DNA of 11,875 nt from Parvibaculum sp. (GTDB taxonomy: Bacteria > Pseudomonadota > Alphaproteobacteria > Parvibaculales > Parvibaculaceae): positions 1 to 11,875 of the forward strand of contig JACIYQ010000226.1 in the NCBI GenBank assembly GCA_014359855.1. The letters run 5' to 3'. The position numbers and the translations under genes are program-made. Of this stretch, positions 6,122-11,875 are shown piece by piece. Each line of letters opens with the position of its first letter. Position 1 is the first letter of the stretch. The notes under the pieces were generated by a model, which saw nothing but the letters and a program-made list of their open reading frames with translations, did not search any database and had not been told where the DNA came from.

Positions 6122-7429
6122 TCACTTGCCGATGCAGAAGTCGCGGAAAATCACGTCGAGCAGATCCTCGACATCGACGCGGCCGGTGATGCGGCCCAGC
6201 GCGCGGGAGGCAAGACGGAGATCCTCGGCGGCAAGCTCGGCCGGCCGTTCCGTCTTCAACGCCTCCGCCGCGCGGGCAAGCGAGGCGGCGCATTCGCCAA
6301 GCCCCTCGCGATGACGGGCGCGGGTGATCATCGGATGTTCACGGGCCTCATAGGCCGCGCCGGCCCTCTCGCGCAGCGCCGCCTCAAGCCGGTCGAGCCC
6401 CTGCCCCGTCAGCGCCGAAACGCCGATGGCGCCGGGCGGCACCTCGCCACCGAGATCGAGCTTGTTGACGATGCGGATGTCACCCTCGCGCGCCAGCGAG
6501 AAATCGCCGCCCGCTCCGGGAGCGGTGATGACCAGACGGAGATCGGCCGCCTCCGCACGCGCCAATGCCCGGCGCACGCCCTCCCGCTCGATGGCGCCTG
6601 CCGCTTCGCGCAATCCCGCCGTGTCGGCCAGCGTCACCGGCACGCCGCCAAGATCGAGCCGGACTTCGAGCACGTCGCGCGTCGTCCCCGCCTCTTCCGA
6701 GACAATGGCGGCCTCGCGCCCCGCGAGGCGGTTGAGGAGGCTCGACTTGCCCGCATTCGGCGGCCCGATGATCGCCACCTCGACCCCGTCGCGCAGCCGC
6801 TCGCCCTTGCGCCCGTCATCGAGATGGGCGGCGATTTCGGCGGCGAGCGCCTCGATCTCGGGGAGGAGCTTGCGGGTGAGGCCGCCCGGCACATCCTCGT
6901 CGGGAAAATCGATTTCGGCCTCGGCGTAAGCCAGCGCCCTGATGAGCCGCGCGCGCCAGCCCTCATAGAGCCGGCCGAGCGCGCCCTCCATCTGGCGCAG
7001 CGCCTGGATGCGCTGCGCCTCGGTTTCGGCATCGATGAGATCGGCGAGCCCTTCGACCTCGGTGAGGTCGAGCTTGCCGTTCTCGAAGGCGCGGCGCGTA
7101 AACTCGCCGGGCCGGGCCGCGCGAAGCCCCGGCAGCGCGGACAGGACGCGCAGCATCGCGGCGACGACGGCGCGGCCGCCATGAATGTGGAACTCGGCAA
7201 CATCCTCGCCGGTGAAACTCGCCGGGCCCTCGAAGAACAGAAGAAGTCCACGATCGAGCGGCGCCTGCGTTTGCGGATCGCGGAAGCGGCTGAGCCGCGC
7301 CTCGCGCGCAGGCCCCGGTTCTTCGCCGGTAAGCGCGAGAACGGCCTCGCGCACATGCGGCCCCGACAGGCGCAGCACGGCAATGCCGGCGCGTCCCGTT
7401 GCGGTGGACAGGGCGTAAATCGTTTCCAA
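6122..7429 (-). CDS. mnmE: tRNA uridine-5-carboxymethylaminomethyl(34) synthesis GTPase MnmE (TrmE)
   Basis: The 435-residue product has the complete MnmE architecture. An N-terminal tetrahydrofolate-binding domain begins METIYALSTATGRAGIAVLRL, with FHIHGG (80-85) and RPGEFTRRAFENGKLDL (106-122). A helical domain follows, interrupted by a G domain with G1 GPPNAGKSS (222-230), G2 TTRD (249-252), G3 DTAG (269-272) and G4 NKLD (322-325). The C-terminus ends in FCIGK (431-435), whose cysteine is a family hallmark. The enzyme works with MnmG on U34 of tRNAs. The start appears to be TTG: the codon at 7427-7429 begins the conserved N-terminus, and no ATG or GTG lies in frame between it and the stop of the upstream gene, 26 nt away. 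Length is normal (about 440-455). Confidence 0.96.
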   Translation of the reverse strand: METIYALSTATGRAGIAVLRLSGPHVREAVLALTGEEPGPAREARLSRFRDPQTQAPLDRGLLLFFEGPASFTGEDVAEFHIHGGRAVVAAMLRVLSALPGLRAARPGEFTRRAFENGKLDLTEVEGLADLIDAETEAQRIQALRQMEGALGRLYEGWRARLIRALAYAEAEIDFPDEDVPGGLTRKLLPEIEALAAEIAAHLDDGRKGERLRDGVEVAIIGPPNAGKSSLLNRLAGREAAIVSEEAGTTRDVLEVRLDLGGVPVTLADTAGLREAAGAIEREGVRRALARAEAADLRLVITAPGAGGDFSLAREGDIRIVNKLDLGGEVPPGAIGVSALTGQGLDRLEAALRERAGAAYEAREHPMITRARHREGLGECAASLARAAEALKTERPAELAAEDLRLASRALGRITGRVDVEDLLDVIFRDFCIGK

Positions 7430-7455
7430 GCCGCTGCGATCCGTTGCTTGTGCGC

Positions 7456-7740
7456 CTAGGATTCTTTCTTCGTGCCGTCTTTTTTCGGCGCGGGCTTCTT
7501 GCCGCCGCCCATCGCCGACTGCGCCATGCCCCAGAGCAGGTTCTGGAACTGCTCGAGCCCCTGTGCGCCGACCGGCATGATCGCCTTCACGATCTGCTCG
7601 GGATCGATATAGGACATGTTCGAGGCCATGCGCTTTTCGAGCTCGGCGATGAGGCGCTGCTGCATCGGTTCGAGGTCGGGCAGGCCCATCAGCCGCCGCG
7701 CTTCGACCGGCGTCAGTTCGACATCGATTGTGACTTTCAT
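7456..7740 (-). CDS. Small conserved DUF6489-type protein
   Basis: A 94-residue acidic-to-basic protein begins MKVTIDVELTPVEARRLMGLPDLEPMQ. I recognise this opening as that of DUF6489-family proteins, which are widespread in Alphaproteobacteria and have no known function. The middle is helical (LIAELEKRMASNMSYIDPEQIVKAIMP), the segment GLEQFQNLLWGMAQSA looks amphipathic, and the tail is lysine-rich (KKPAPKKDGTKKES) and probably disordered. No signal peptide or membrane helix is seen. An ATG at 7740 preceded by aagg fits better than the longer frame reaching 7806. It lies 26 nt upstream of mnmE on the same strand and is probably co-transcribed with it. It is divergent from the YyaL-type gene. 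The family assignment is from memory, function unknown. Confidence 0.85.
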   Translation of the reverse strand: MKVTIDVELTPVEARRLMGLPDLEPMQQRLIAELEKRMASNMSYIDPEQIVKAIMPVGAQGLEQFQNLLWGMAQSAMGGGKKPAPKKDGTKKES

Positions 7741-7840
7741 CGCCTTATCTCTTTCTCGACGGGGCGGATGGATTGCCCCACATTGCCGCAACAAATCCCG
7801 TAGCACATCATTGTCTCAAGTGAACCGCCCGGAAGCTCTC

Positions 7841-9868
7841 ATGTCACGAAATTTCCTCAGCGCCGAAACGAGCCCCTATCTGCTCCAGCACGCGGACAAT
7901 CCCGTACACTGGCGGCCCTGGGGCGAAGAGGCGCTGGCGCAGGCCCGGAAGGAAAAGAAACCGGTCCTGCTTTCCGTCGGCTATGCCGCCTGCCACTGGT
8001 GCCATGTGATGGCGCATGAAAGCTTCGAGGATGAAGGCGTCGCCGCCGTGATGAACGAGCACTTCGTCAACATCAAGGTCGATCGCGAGGAGCGCCCCGA
8101 CATCGACGCGATCTACATGTCGGCGCTGCATCTTCTGGGGCAGCAGGGCGGCTGGCCGCTGACCATGTTCCTGACGCCGGAGGGCGAGCCCTTCTGGGGC
8201 GGCACCTATTTTCCGAAGGAAGCGGCTTATGGGCGTCCCGGCTTCGCCGATGTGCTCACCGAAGTCGCGCGCATCTTTCGCGAGGAACCGGCCAAGGTCT
8301 ACAAGAACCGCGCGGCGCTGACCGAGGCGCTGAAGAAACAGGCCGGGACCGCACGGCCCGGCGAGCCGGCGCCGCAGGTGCCGATTATCGTCGCCGAAAA
8401 ACTCGCCGAGATCATGGACCCGGAAAATGGCGGCATTCGCGGCGCGCCGAAATTTCCGCAGGTGCCCCTGCTCTCGCTTCTGTGGCGCGCGCATCTGCGG
8501 ACCGGACGCGAGGACTTCGCCCTCCCCGTCACCCGCGCCCTCGACCACATGTCGGAAGGCGGCATCTACGATCACCTGGGCGGCGGCTTCGCGCGCTATT
8601 CGGTGGACGAGTTCTGGCTCGCCCCGCATTTCGAGAAGATGCTCTACGACAATGCGGCTCTGATCGACCTCCTGACGCTGGTCTGGGCCGAAACCGGCAA
8701 GCCGCTTTACGAGCGGCGCGTGCGCGAAACGGTGGAATGGGTCGCGCGCGAGATGCTGACGGAGGGGGGCGGGTTTGCCGCTTCGCTCGATGCCGACAGC
8801 GAGGGTGTCGAGGGCAAATTCTATGTCTGGTCGGAAGCCGGGATCGACAATCTCCTCACGCCCGGCGAGGCGGAACTTTTCAAGCAGGTCTATGATGTGA
8901 CGGCCGAAGGCAACTGGGAAGAGACGAACATATTGAACCGCCTCGCCCGCGCCGACGCGCCTTTCAGCGACGAAGAGGAAGCGGCGCTCGAACCGCTGAA
9001 GGCGCGGCTCTTTGCCGAGCGCGATATGCGCGTCCATCCGGGCTTCGACGACAAGGTGCTCGCCGACTGGAACGGGCTGATGATCGCCGCGCTCGCCCGC
9101 GCCGGCGCCACCTTCGGCGAGAGTGCGTGGGTGGAGATGGCGGCATCGGCCTTCCGCTTCGTGATGGAGACGATGAGAGTGGATGGCCGCCTCCACCACG
9201 CCTGGCGCGAGGGGAAACTTCAGCACATCGCCATGGCCGACGATCTCGCCAATATGGCGGACGCGGCCGTGGCGCTCGCCGAAGCGACCGGCGACGAGGG
9301 CTATGTGGCGGAAGCGGAAAGCCTCGTCGCCGAACTCGACGCGCATTACCGCGACGAGACGAATGGCGGCTATTTCTTCACCGCCAGCGACGCCCCGGCG
9401 CTCATCATCCGTAGACGGACGGTTTCCGACGACGCGACGCCCGCCGCCAACGGCACACTGCCGGGCACGCTGGTGAAGCTCGCGCTCCTGACCGGCAAGG
9501 CGGATTATTTCATCCGCGCCGACGAGGTGGTCCGGGCCTTCGCGGGCGAGCTGCAGGAGAACATCTTTCCGCTGGGCAGCTATATCGCGAGCCTCGACAC
9601 CAGGCTCCGGCCCGTCCAGGTGGTGCTGATCGGAACCGAGGCGGAGACGGCGCCCCTCGCCCGCGCGGCCTTCTCCGTCTCCTGCCCCTCGCGCGTGCTG
9701 ATGCGGGTGGCGGGCGGCAAGGCGCTGCCCGCCGGACACCCCGCCCATGGCAAGGAGAGGCAGGACGGCAGACCCACCGCTTACGTCTGCGCCGGCGAAA
9801 CCTGCTCCCTGCCGGTGACGGCGGCAGGCGCCCTCATCGAGGAACTGAAGCGGGCGCGGGCCGGTTAG
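7841..9868 (+). CDS. YyaL/SSP411-type protein: thioredoxin-like (DUF255) domain plus alpha/alpha barrel
   Basis: The 675-residue product belongs to the COG1331 family (YyaL; SPATA20/SSP411 in animals), annotated as thioredoxin domain-containing; its substrate is not established. The N-terminal domain begins with the hallmark NFLSAETSPYLLQHADNPVHW, then a CHWC redox-like motif at C51-C54, KVDREERPDID (79-89) and GGWP (103-106). The rest resembles the N-acylglucosamine 2-epimerase/cellobiose-epimerase-type six-hairpin barrel: GGGFARYSVDEFWLAPHFEKMLYDN, SLDADSEGVEGKFYVWS, DDKVLADWNGLMI. The C-terminus carries CAGETCSLPV, also typical. The start ATG at 7841 has a ggaag site 5 nt upstream; the frame is open earlier but into the divergent gene. 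Length is normal and the gene looks intact. No signal peptide is visible, so it is probably cytoplasmic. Confidence 0.93.
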   Translation: MSRNFLSAETSPYLLQHADNPVHWRPWGEEALAQARKEKKPVLLSVGYAACHWCHVMAHESFEDEGVAAVMNEHFVNIKVDREERPDIDAIYMSALHLLGQQGGWPLTMFLTPEGEPFWGGTYFPKEAAYGRPGFADVLTEVARIFREEPAKVYKNRAALTEALKKQAGTARPGEPAPQVPIIVAEKLAEIMDPENGGIRGAPKFPQVPLLSLLWRAHLRTGREDFALPVTRALDHMSEGGIYDHLGGGFARYSVDEFWLAPHFEKMLYDNAALIDLLTLVWAETGKPLYERRVRETVEWVAREMLTEGGGFAASLDADSEGVEGKFYVWSEAGIDNLLTPGEAELFKQVYDVTAEGNWEETNILNRLARADAPFSDEEEAALEPLKARLFAERDMRVHPGFDDKVLADWNGLMIAALARAGATFGESAWVEMAASAFRFVMETMRVDGRLHHAWREGKLQHIAMADDLANMADAAVALAEATGDEGYVAEAESLVAELDAHYRDETNGGYFFTASDAPALIIRRRTVSDDATPAANGTLPGTLVKLALLTGKADYFIRADEVVRAFAGELQENIFPLGSYIASLDTRLRPVQVVLIGTEAETAPLARAAFSVSCPSRVLMRVAGGKALPAGHPAHGKERQDGRPTAYVCAGETCSLPVTAAGALIEELKRARAG

Positions 9869-9909
9869 CCTGTTTGGCGGGGTCTGCGGCTTATGATAAA
9901 AGGTCTGAC

Positions 9910-10116
9910 ATGACGGACGGACCCGAGAGCCTCGTTCTGACCTATCTCCGCCGCATCGATGAGAAAGTCGATCGGCTGGCGGAGGACATGCGTGAGGTCA
10001 AATCACGGTTGGGCATTCTCGAAAGCCAGTATGCAAGCCTCTCCAATCGGCTTGACCGCCTGGACGAACGCGTGGGACGCCTCGAAAACAGACTTGGCCT
10101 TGCCGAAGCGACCTGA
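9910..10116 (+). CDS. Small coiled-coil protein of unknown function
   Basis: The 68-residue product begins MTDGPESLVLTYLRRIDEKVDRLAEDMREVKSRL and continues with heptad-like LxxRLDRLDERVGRLENRL. Leucine or valine spacing through about residues 8-65 predicts one long coiled coil, probably self-associating. It has no signal peptide, no cysteine and no enzymatic motif. Similar short proteins with LRRIDxKVDRL and MREVKSRLGxLE are, from memory, common unnamed proteins in Alphaproteobacteria. The ATG at 9910 is chosen because aaaagg lies 6 nt before it; an upstream TTG in frame at 9874 has no such site. It is 41 nt after the YyaL-type gene on the same strand, so could share its transcript, and its stop is 3 nt from the convergent LysR stop. 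Confidence 0.75.
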   Translation: MTDGPESLVLTYLRRIDEKVDRLAEDMREVKSRLGILESQYASLSNRLDRLDERVGRLENRLGLAEAT

Positions 10117-10119
10117 CCT

Positions 10120-11073
10120 TCACCCCACCGCTTTGCCCCGCCCGCGCGGCGTGAGCATTTCGGGCGGCTTCGGGTGTTCGGGCGGCCCGAGCCCGGCCTC
10201 CTCGCGGATCCAGTTGCGGAAGGCTTCGGCCCTGGGTTTCTTCAGCGCGCCTTCGGGATAGACGAGCCAGTAGCCCTCCTCGTCCGGCATCTCGATATCG
10301 AACAGGCGGACGAGACGGCCCTCGGCTAGGTCGGCCATGGCGAGCGTATCGTTGGCGAGCGCGACGCCCTGCCCGCCCGCGGCCGCCTGCAGCGCGAGGC
10401 TCGCCTCGATGAAGAGCGGGCCCCTCGCCGCCCAGTGCGGATGTTTCACACCCGCCTCTTCGAGCCAGTTCAGCCAATGCTGCATCGTCTCTTCGTGGAG
10501 CAGCGGATAGGATTTGAGGTCTTCCGGTTTGCGGATCGGGCGCCTGGGGTCGATGAGCGCGGGCGAACAGACGGGATAGACCGTCGCCTCGAAAAGCTTT
10601 TCGGAAACGACATCCGGCCACTCGCCGAGCCCGTAGCGGATGCCGATATCGACATCCTCGCGCGCGAAATCGACGATGTCGGAGGATGGCAGCAGGCGAA
10701 GCTCGATCTCAGGGTTCGCGCGGTTGAACTTGCCGAGCCGGAGCACCAGCCAGCGCGCCGCAAAGGAGGGCTCGACCGAAACGGTGAGCGTCGCATTATC
10801 CTTCGCGCCCGCCTGCGCCCAGGCATCGGCCATCTGCTCGAAAGCGGCGGTGAGCACGGGAACGAGCTTCTGCCCGCGCTCGGTCAGCTCGACATGACGG
10901 CCCGTGCGGTGAAAAAGCGGCGCGCCGAGTTCTTCCTCCAGCGCCCTGACCTGATGGCTGATTGCGGCATGGGTCACGCTGAGCTCGGCGGCGGCTTGAG
11001 AGAAACTGCCATGCCGGGCCGCAGCCTCGAAGGCCCGGAGCGCTTTCAGCGATGGCAGGCGGCGGGGGGCCAT
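10120..11073 (-). CDS. LysR-family transcriptional regulator, GcvA-like
   Basis: The 317-residue product has an N-terminal winged helix-turn-helix (about residues 6-66): LPSLKALRAFEAAARHGSFS, AAAELSVTHAAISHQVRALE and LFHRTGRHVELTERGQ. An effector-binding domain follows (about 92-295), with SVEPSFAARWLVLRL, DVDIGIRYGLGEWPDV and SLALQAAAGGQGVAL. These are the features of the GcvA/AmpR-type group, named after the activator of glycine cleavage genes; nothing here shows glycine is the effector, since many paralogues of unknown target exist. The C-terminal tail after 295 is proline- and basic-rich. The start is the ATG at 11073; its Shine-Dalgarno signal is weak. It is divergent from the small ORF at 11228, a usual position for a LysR target or autoregulation site. 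Convergent with the coiled-coil gene. Confidence 0.92.
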   Translation of the reverse strand: MAPRRLPSLKALRAFEAAARHGSFSQAAAELSVTHAAISHQVRALEEELGAPLFHRTGRHVELTERGQKLVPVLTAAFEQMADAWAQAGAKDNATLTVSVEPSFAARWLVLRLGKFNRANPEIELRLLPSSDIVDFAREDVDIGIRYGLGEWPDVVSEKLFEATVYPVCSPALIDPRRPIRKPEDLKSYPLLHEETMQHWLNWLEEAGVKHPHWAARGPLFIEASLALQAAAGGQGVALANDTLAMADLAEGRLVRLFDIEMPDEEGYWLVYPEGALKKPRAEAFRNWIREEAGLGPPEHPKPPEMLTPRGRGKAVG

Positions 11074-11227
11074 ATGTTAGTTTATCTCACAACTGCGGTG
11101 CAAAAAGATCGTTTGATATATAGGCCCGGGCAGCACATATCACCAGCGTAAACCCAAGCTTAAAGAGGATACGCGGCCGGGTTCGATGGGAATGGTTCCC
11201 CGCTGGCCGTGTCTGAAGGTGAATAAA
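11074..11227. promoter_or_regulatory. Divergent promoter region between LysR gene and small ORF
   Basis: This 154-nt gap separates divergent genes and is where a LysR protein would be expected to bind. The AT-rich part near 11074-11120 contains agtt/aact arms at 11078-11093. A weak plus-strand promoter candidate has TTGATA (11113-11118) and CATATC (11136-11141) 17 nt apart. No convincing T-N11-A palindrome can be singled out. Confidence 0.35.
11174..11209 (+). other. Stem-loop in the leader of the small ORF
   Basis: Outer arms cggcc (11174-11178) and ggccg (11205-11209) enclose a second hairpin gggaa/ttccc (11188-11192/11196-11200) with a tgg loop. It ends just before the ribosome-binding site (gaagg, about 11215-11219) of the ORF starting at 11228, so it could affect translation or transcript stability. 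No known riboswitch is recognised. Confidence 0.4.
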
Positions 11228-11407
11228 ATGAACATCCTTGCCACTTATGCCACGAGTTATGTGGGCGCCTTCGATGTCGCCCTTTCGGCTCGCCGCGGAG
11301 ACATCCGCGAGGCTGAAGACCAGTTGGCCGGCAAGACCCGCGGCCAGACGATCCAGAACCGTCTCGCCAGGCTCTTCTCGCGCGGCAACGCCAGCCGTGC
11401 CGCCTGA
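11228..11407 (+). CDS. Hypothetical 59-residue protein
   Basis: I do not recognise this protein. It begins MNILATYATSYVGAFDVAL and continues with a charged, helical second half (RRGDIREAEDQLAG, RGQTIQNRLARLFSRG) ending in Ala-Ala. The N-terminal 19 residues are mostly hydrophobic, with no arginine or lysine, so it is not a typical signal peptide, but they could form an amphipathic or weak membrane-associated helix; the C-terminal half is basic. The ATG at 11228 has gaaggtg 6 nt upstream, a good ribosome-binding site; a longer in-frame start at 11186 lies inside a hairpin and is less likely. Codon third positions favour G/C as in the neighbours, which supports coding. It is divergent from the LysR gene and followed by two palindromes. 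Its reality rests on the RBS, codon use and position. Confidence 0.55.
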   Translation: MNILATYATSYVGAFDVALSARRGDIREAEDQLAGKTRGQTIQNRLARLFSRGNASRAA

Positions 11408-11453
11408 CAGGGCTCCCCTGAAAAAGTGAGGCCACTGCTTCGCATCCCATCGG

Positions 11454-11509
11454 GCAGATCACGACCGGATGGAAGCGCTCCGCGCTTCGATCCGGTCGTG
11501 TAAATCTGC
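11454..11509. repeat. Large palindrome 1 downstream of the small ORF
   Basis: Arms cacgaccggat... form an 11-bp perfect inverted repeat (11460-11470/11490-11500). After one mismatch the stem continues with gaagcgc/gcgcttc (11472-11478/11482-11488) around a tcc loop. Outside, gcagat/atctgc (11454-11459/11504-11509) extends it past a small bulge. There is no T-run, so it is not a standard intrinsic terminator; it may stabilise or end the upstream transcript, or be a dispersed repeat. Confidence 0.65.
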
Positions 11510-11528
11510 TCGTCGCTTGAAAAGCTGG

Positions 11529-11576
11529 ACCGTTTTCCGAACCGGCAGATGGTTCCACCTGCCTGGAAAACGGTCT
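11529..11576. repeat. Large palindrome 2
   Basis: Perfect 11-bp arms gaccgttttcc (11529-11539) and ggaaaacggtc (11566-11576) enclose an inner stem ggcag/ctgcc (11545-11549/11560-11564). It follows palindrome 1 by 19 nt. The pair occupies most of the 244-nt gap before the dienelactone hydrolase gene. Seen directly; function inferred only. Confidence 0.6.
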
Positions 11577-11651
11577 CGCATCGCTCCTGAAGGATCGGTA
11601 GAGTCCCCGCGACCCCACCCTTCCCATGAGACGATACGAGGAGATGCGCAA

Positions 11652-11875
11652 GTGAGCGGCGAGACGATAACGATCAAGGGACCGGACGGCTCTTTCTCGG
11701 GCTATCTGTCCAAACCCGCCTCGGGCACCGGCCCGGGTATCGTGGTCATCCAGGAAATCTTCGGCGTCAACAAGGTCATGCGCGACCTCTGCGACTGGCT
11801 CGCGGGGGAAGGCTATGTCGCGCTCTGCCCCGATCTCTTCTGGCGCATCGAGCCCGGCATCGACATCACCGACAA
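11652..11875 (+). CDS. Dienelactone hydrolase family protein, N-terminal part (3' end outside window)
   Basis: Seventy-four codons are visible before the window ends. The sequence begins (V/M)SGETITIKGPDGSFSGYLSKP and carries IQEIFGVN (33-40), whose glutamate corresponds to the conserved Glu of dienelactone hydrolases, then GYVALCPDLFWR, the family's second signature. These enzymes are alpha/beta hydrolases that open lactone rings in aromatic degradation, though many members act on other esters. The nucleophile cysteine and the Asp-His pair lie beyond the window. I choose GTG at 11652 because gaggag ends 8 nt before it; an ATG at 11644 is followed after three codons by TGA, whose bases overlap the GTG. 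Family is about 220-240 residues, so about a third is present. Confidence 0.88.
   Translation, partial: MSGETITIKGPDGSFSGYLSKPASGTGPGIVVIQEIFGVNKVMRDLCDWLAGEGYVALCPDLFWRIEPGIDITD

Noticed and set aside
6089..7459. 456-residue plus-strand frame opposite mnmE
   Set aside because: All five G-domain motifs and the FCIGK end are on the minus strand; the plus frame has no recognisable domain.
7844..9748. 634-residue minus-strand frame opposite the YyaL-type gene
   Set aside because: The plus strand has clear family motifs and a ribosome-binding site; the antisense frame has arginine/histidine-rich composition typical of shadow frames.
11160..11651. 163-residue minus-strand frame over the small ORF and palindromes
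   Set aside because: It spans two large inverted repeats and a hairpin, has no ribosome-binding site support and no family resemblance.
1..11875. CRISPR array, insertion sequence, prophage, tRNA or rRNA
   Set aside because: No regularly spaced direct repeats, transposase or integrase motifs, or RNA-gene signatures were seen on either strand.

Overview
The window is GC-rich chromosomal DNA from an alphaproteobacterium. The main evidence is the gene order mnmE-mnmG-rsmG-parA-parB read on the minus strand, with holA converging on it from the other side. That is a conserved chromosome-partitioning neighbourhood of Alphaproteobacteria, usually near the replication origin. GC-rich codon use and alphaproteobacterial-type small proteins agree. 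A rhizobial or Parvibaculum-like lineage is my guess; the genus cannot be fixed from this sequence alone.

Layout. Positions 1-654 hold the 3' part of holA (+). Positions 655-1094 hold no convincing gene but contain short dispersed palindromic repeats. From 7740 down to 1095 six genes run on the minus strand: a small DUF6489-type gene, mnmE, mnmG, rsmG, parA and parB. A 398-nt gap separates mnmE from mnmG, and a 254-nt gap separates parA from parB. rsmG and parA overlap by 32 nt. Three parS sites (two perfect, one with a single mismatch) lie in this cluster: one inside rsmG, one inside the 3' end of mnmG, and one upstream of mnmG. ParB would load at these sites and ParA would move the loaded complexes, so the partition machine and its target DNA lie together. 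MnmE and MnmG form the complex that modifies wobble uridines in tRNA, and RsmG methylates 16S rRNA.

From 7841 the plus strand carries a complete YyaL/SSP411-type gene (thioredoxin-like domain plus glycosidase-like barrel) and a 68-residue coiled-coil protein. The latter converges, with a 3-nt gap, on a minus-strand GcvA-type LysR regulator. Divergent from the regulator is an unrecognised 59-residue ORF with a structured leader, followed by two large palindromes. The window ends inside a dienelactone hydrolase gene with a GTG start.

The window is mostly a well-known housekeeping region. I see no CRISPR array, phage, insertion sequence, tRNA or rRNA. The points most worth a second look are the parS sites embedded in coding sequence, an enlarged ParA, the intergenic repeat family shared by two gaps, the two large palindromes, and the small proteins of unknown function.
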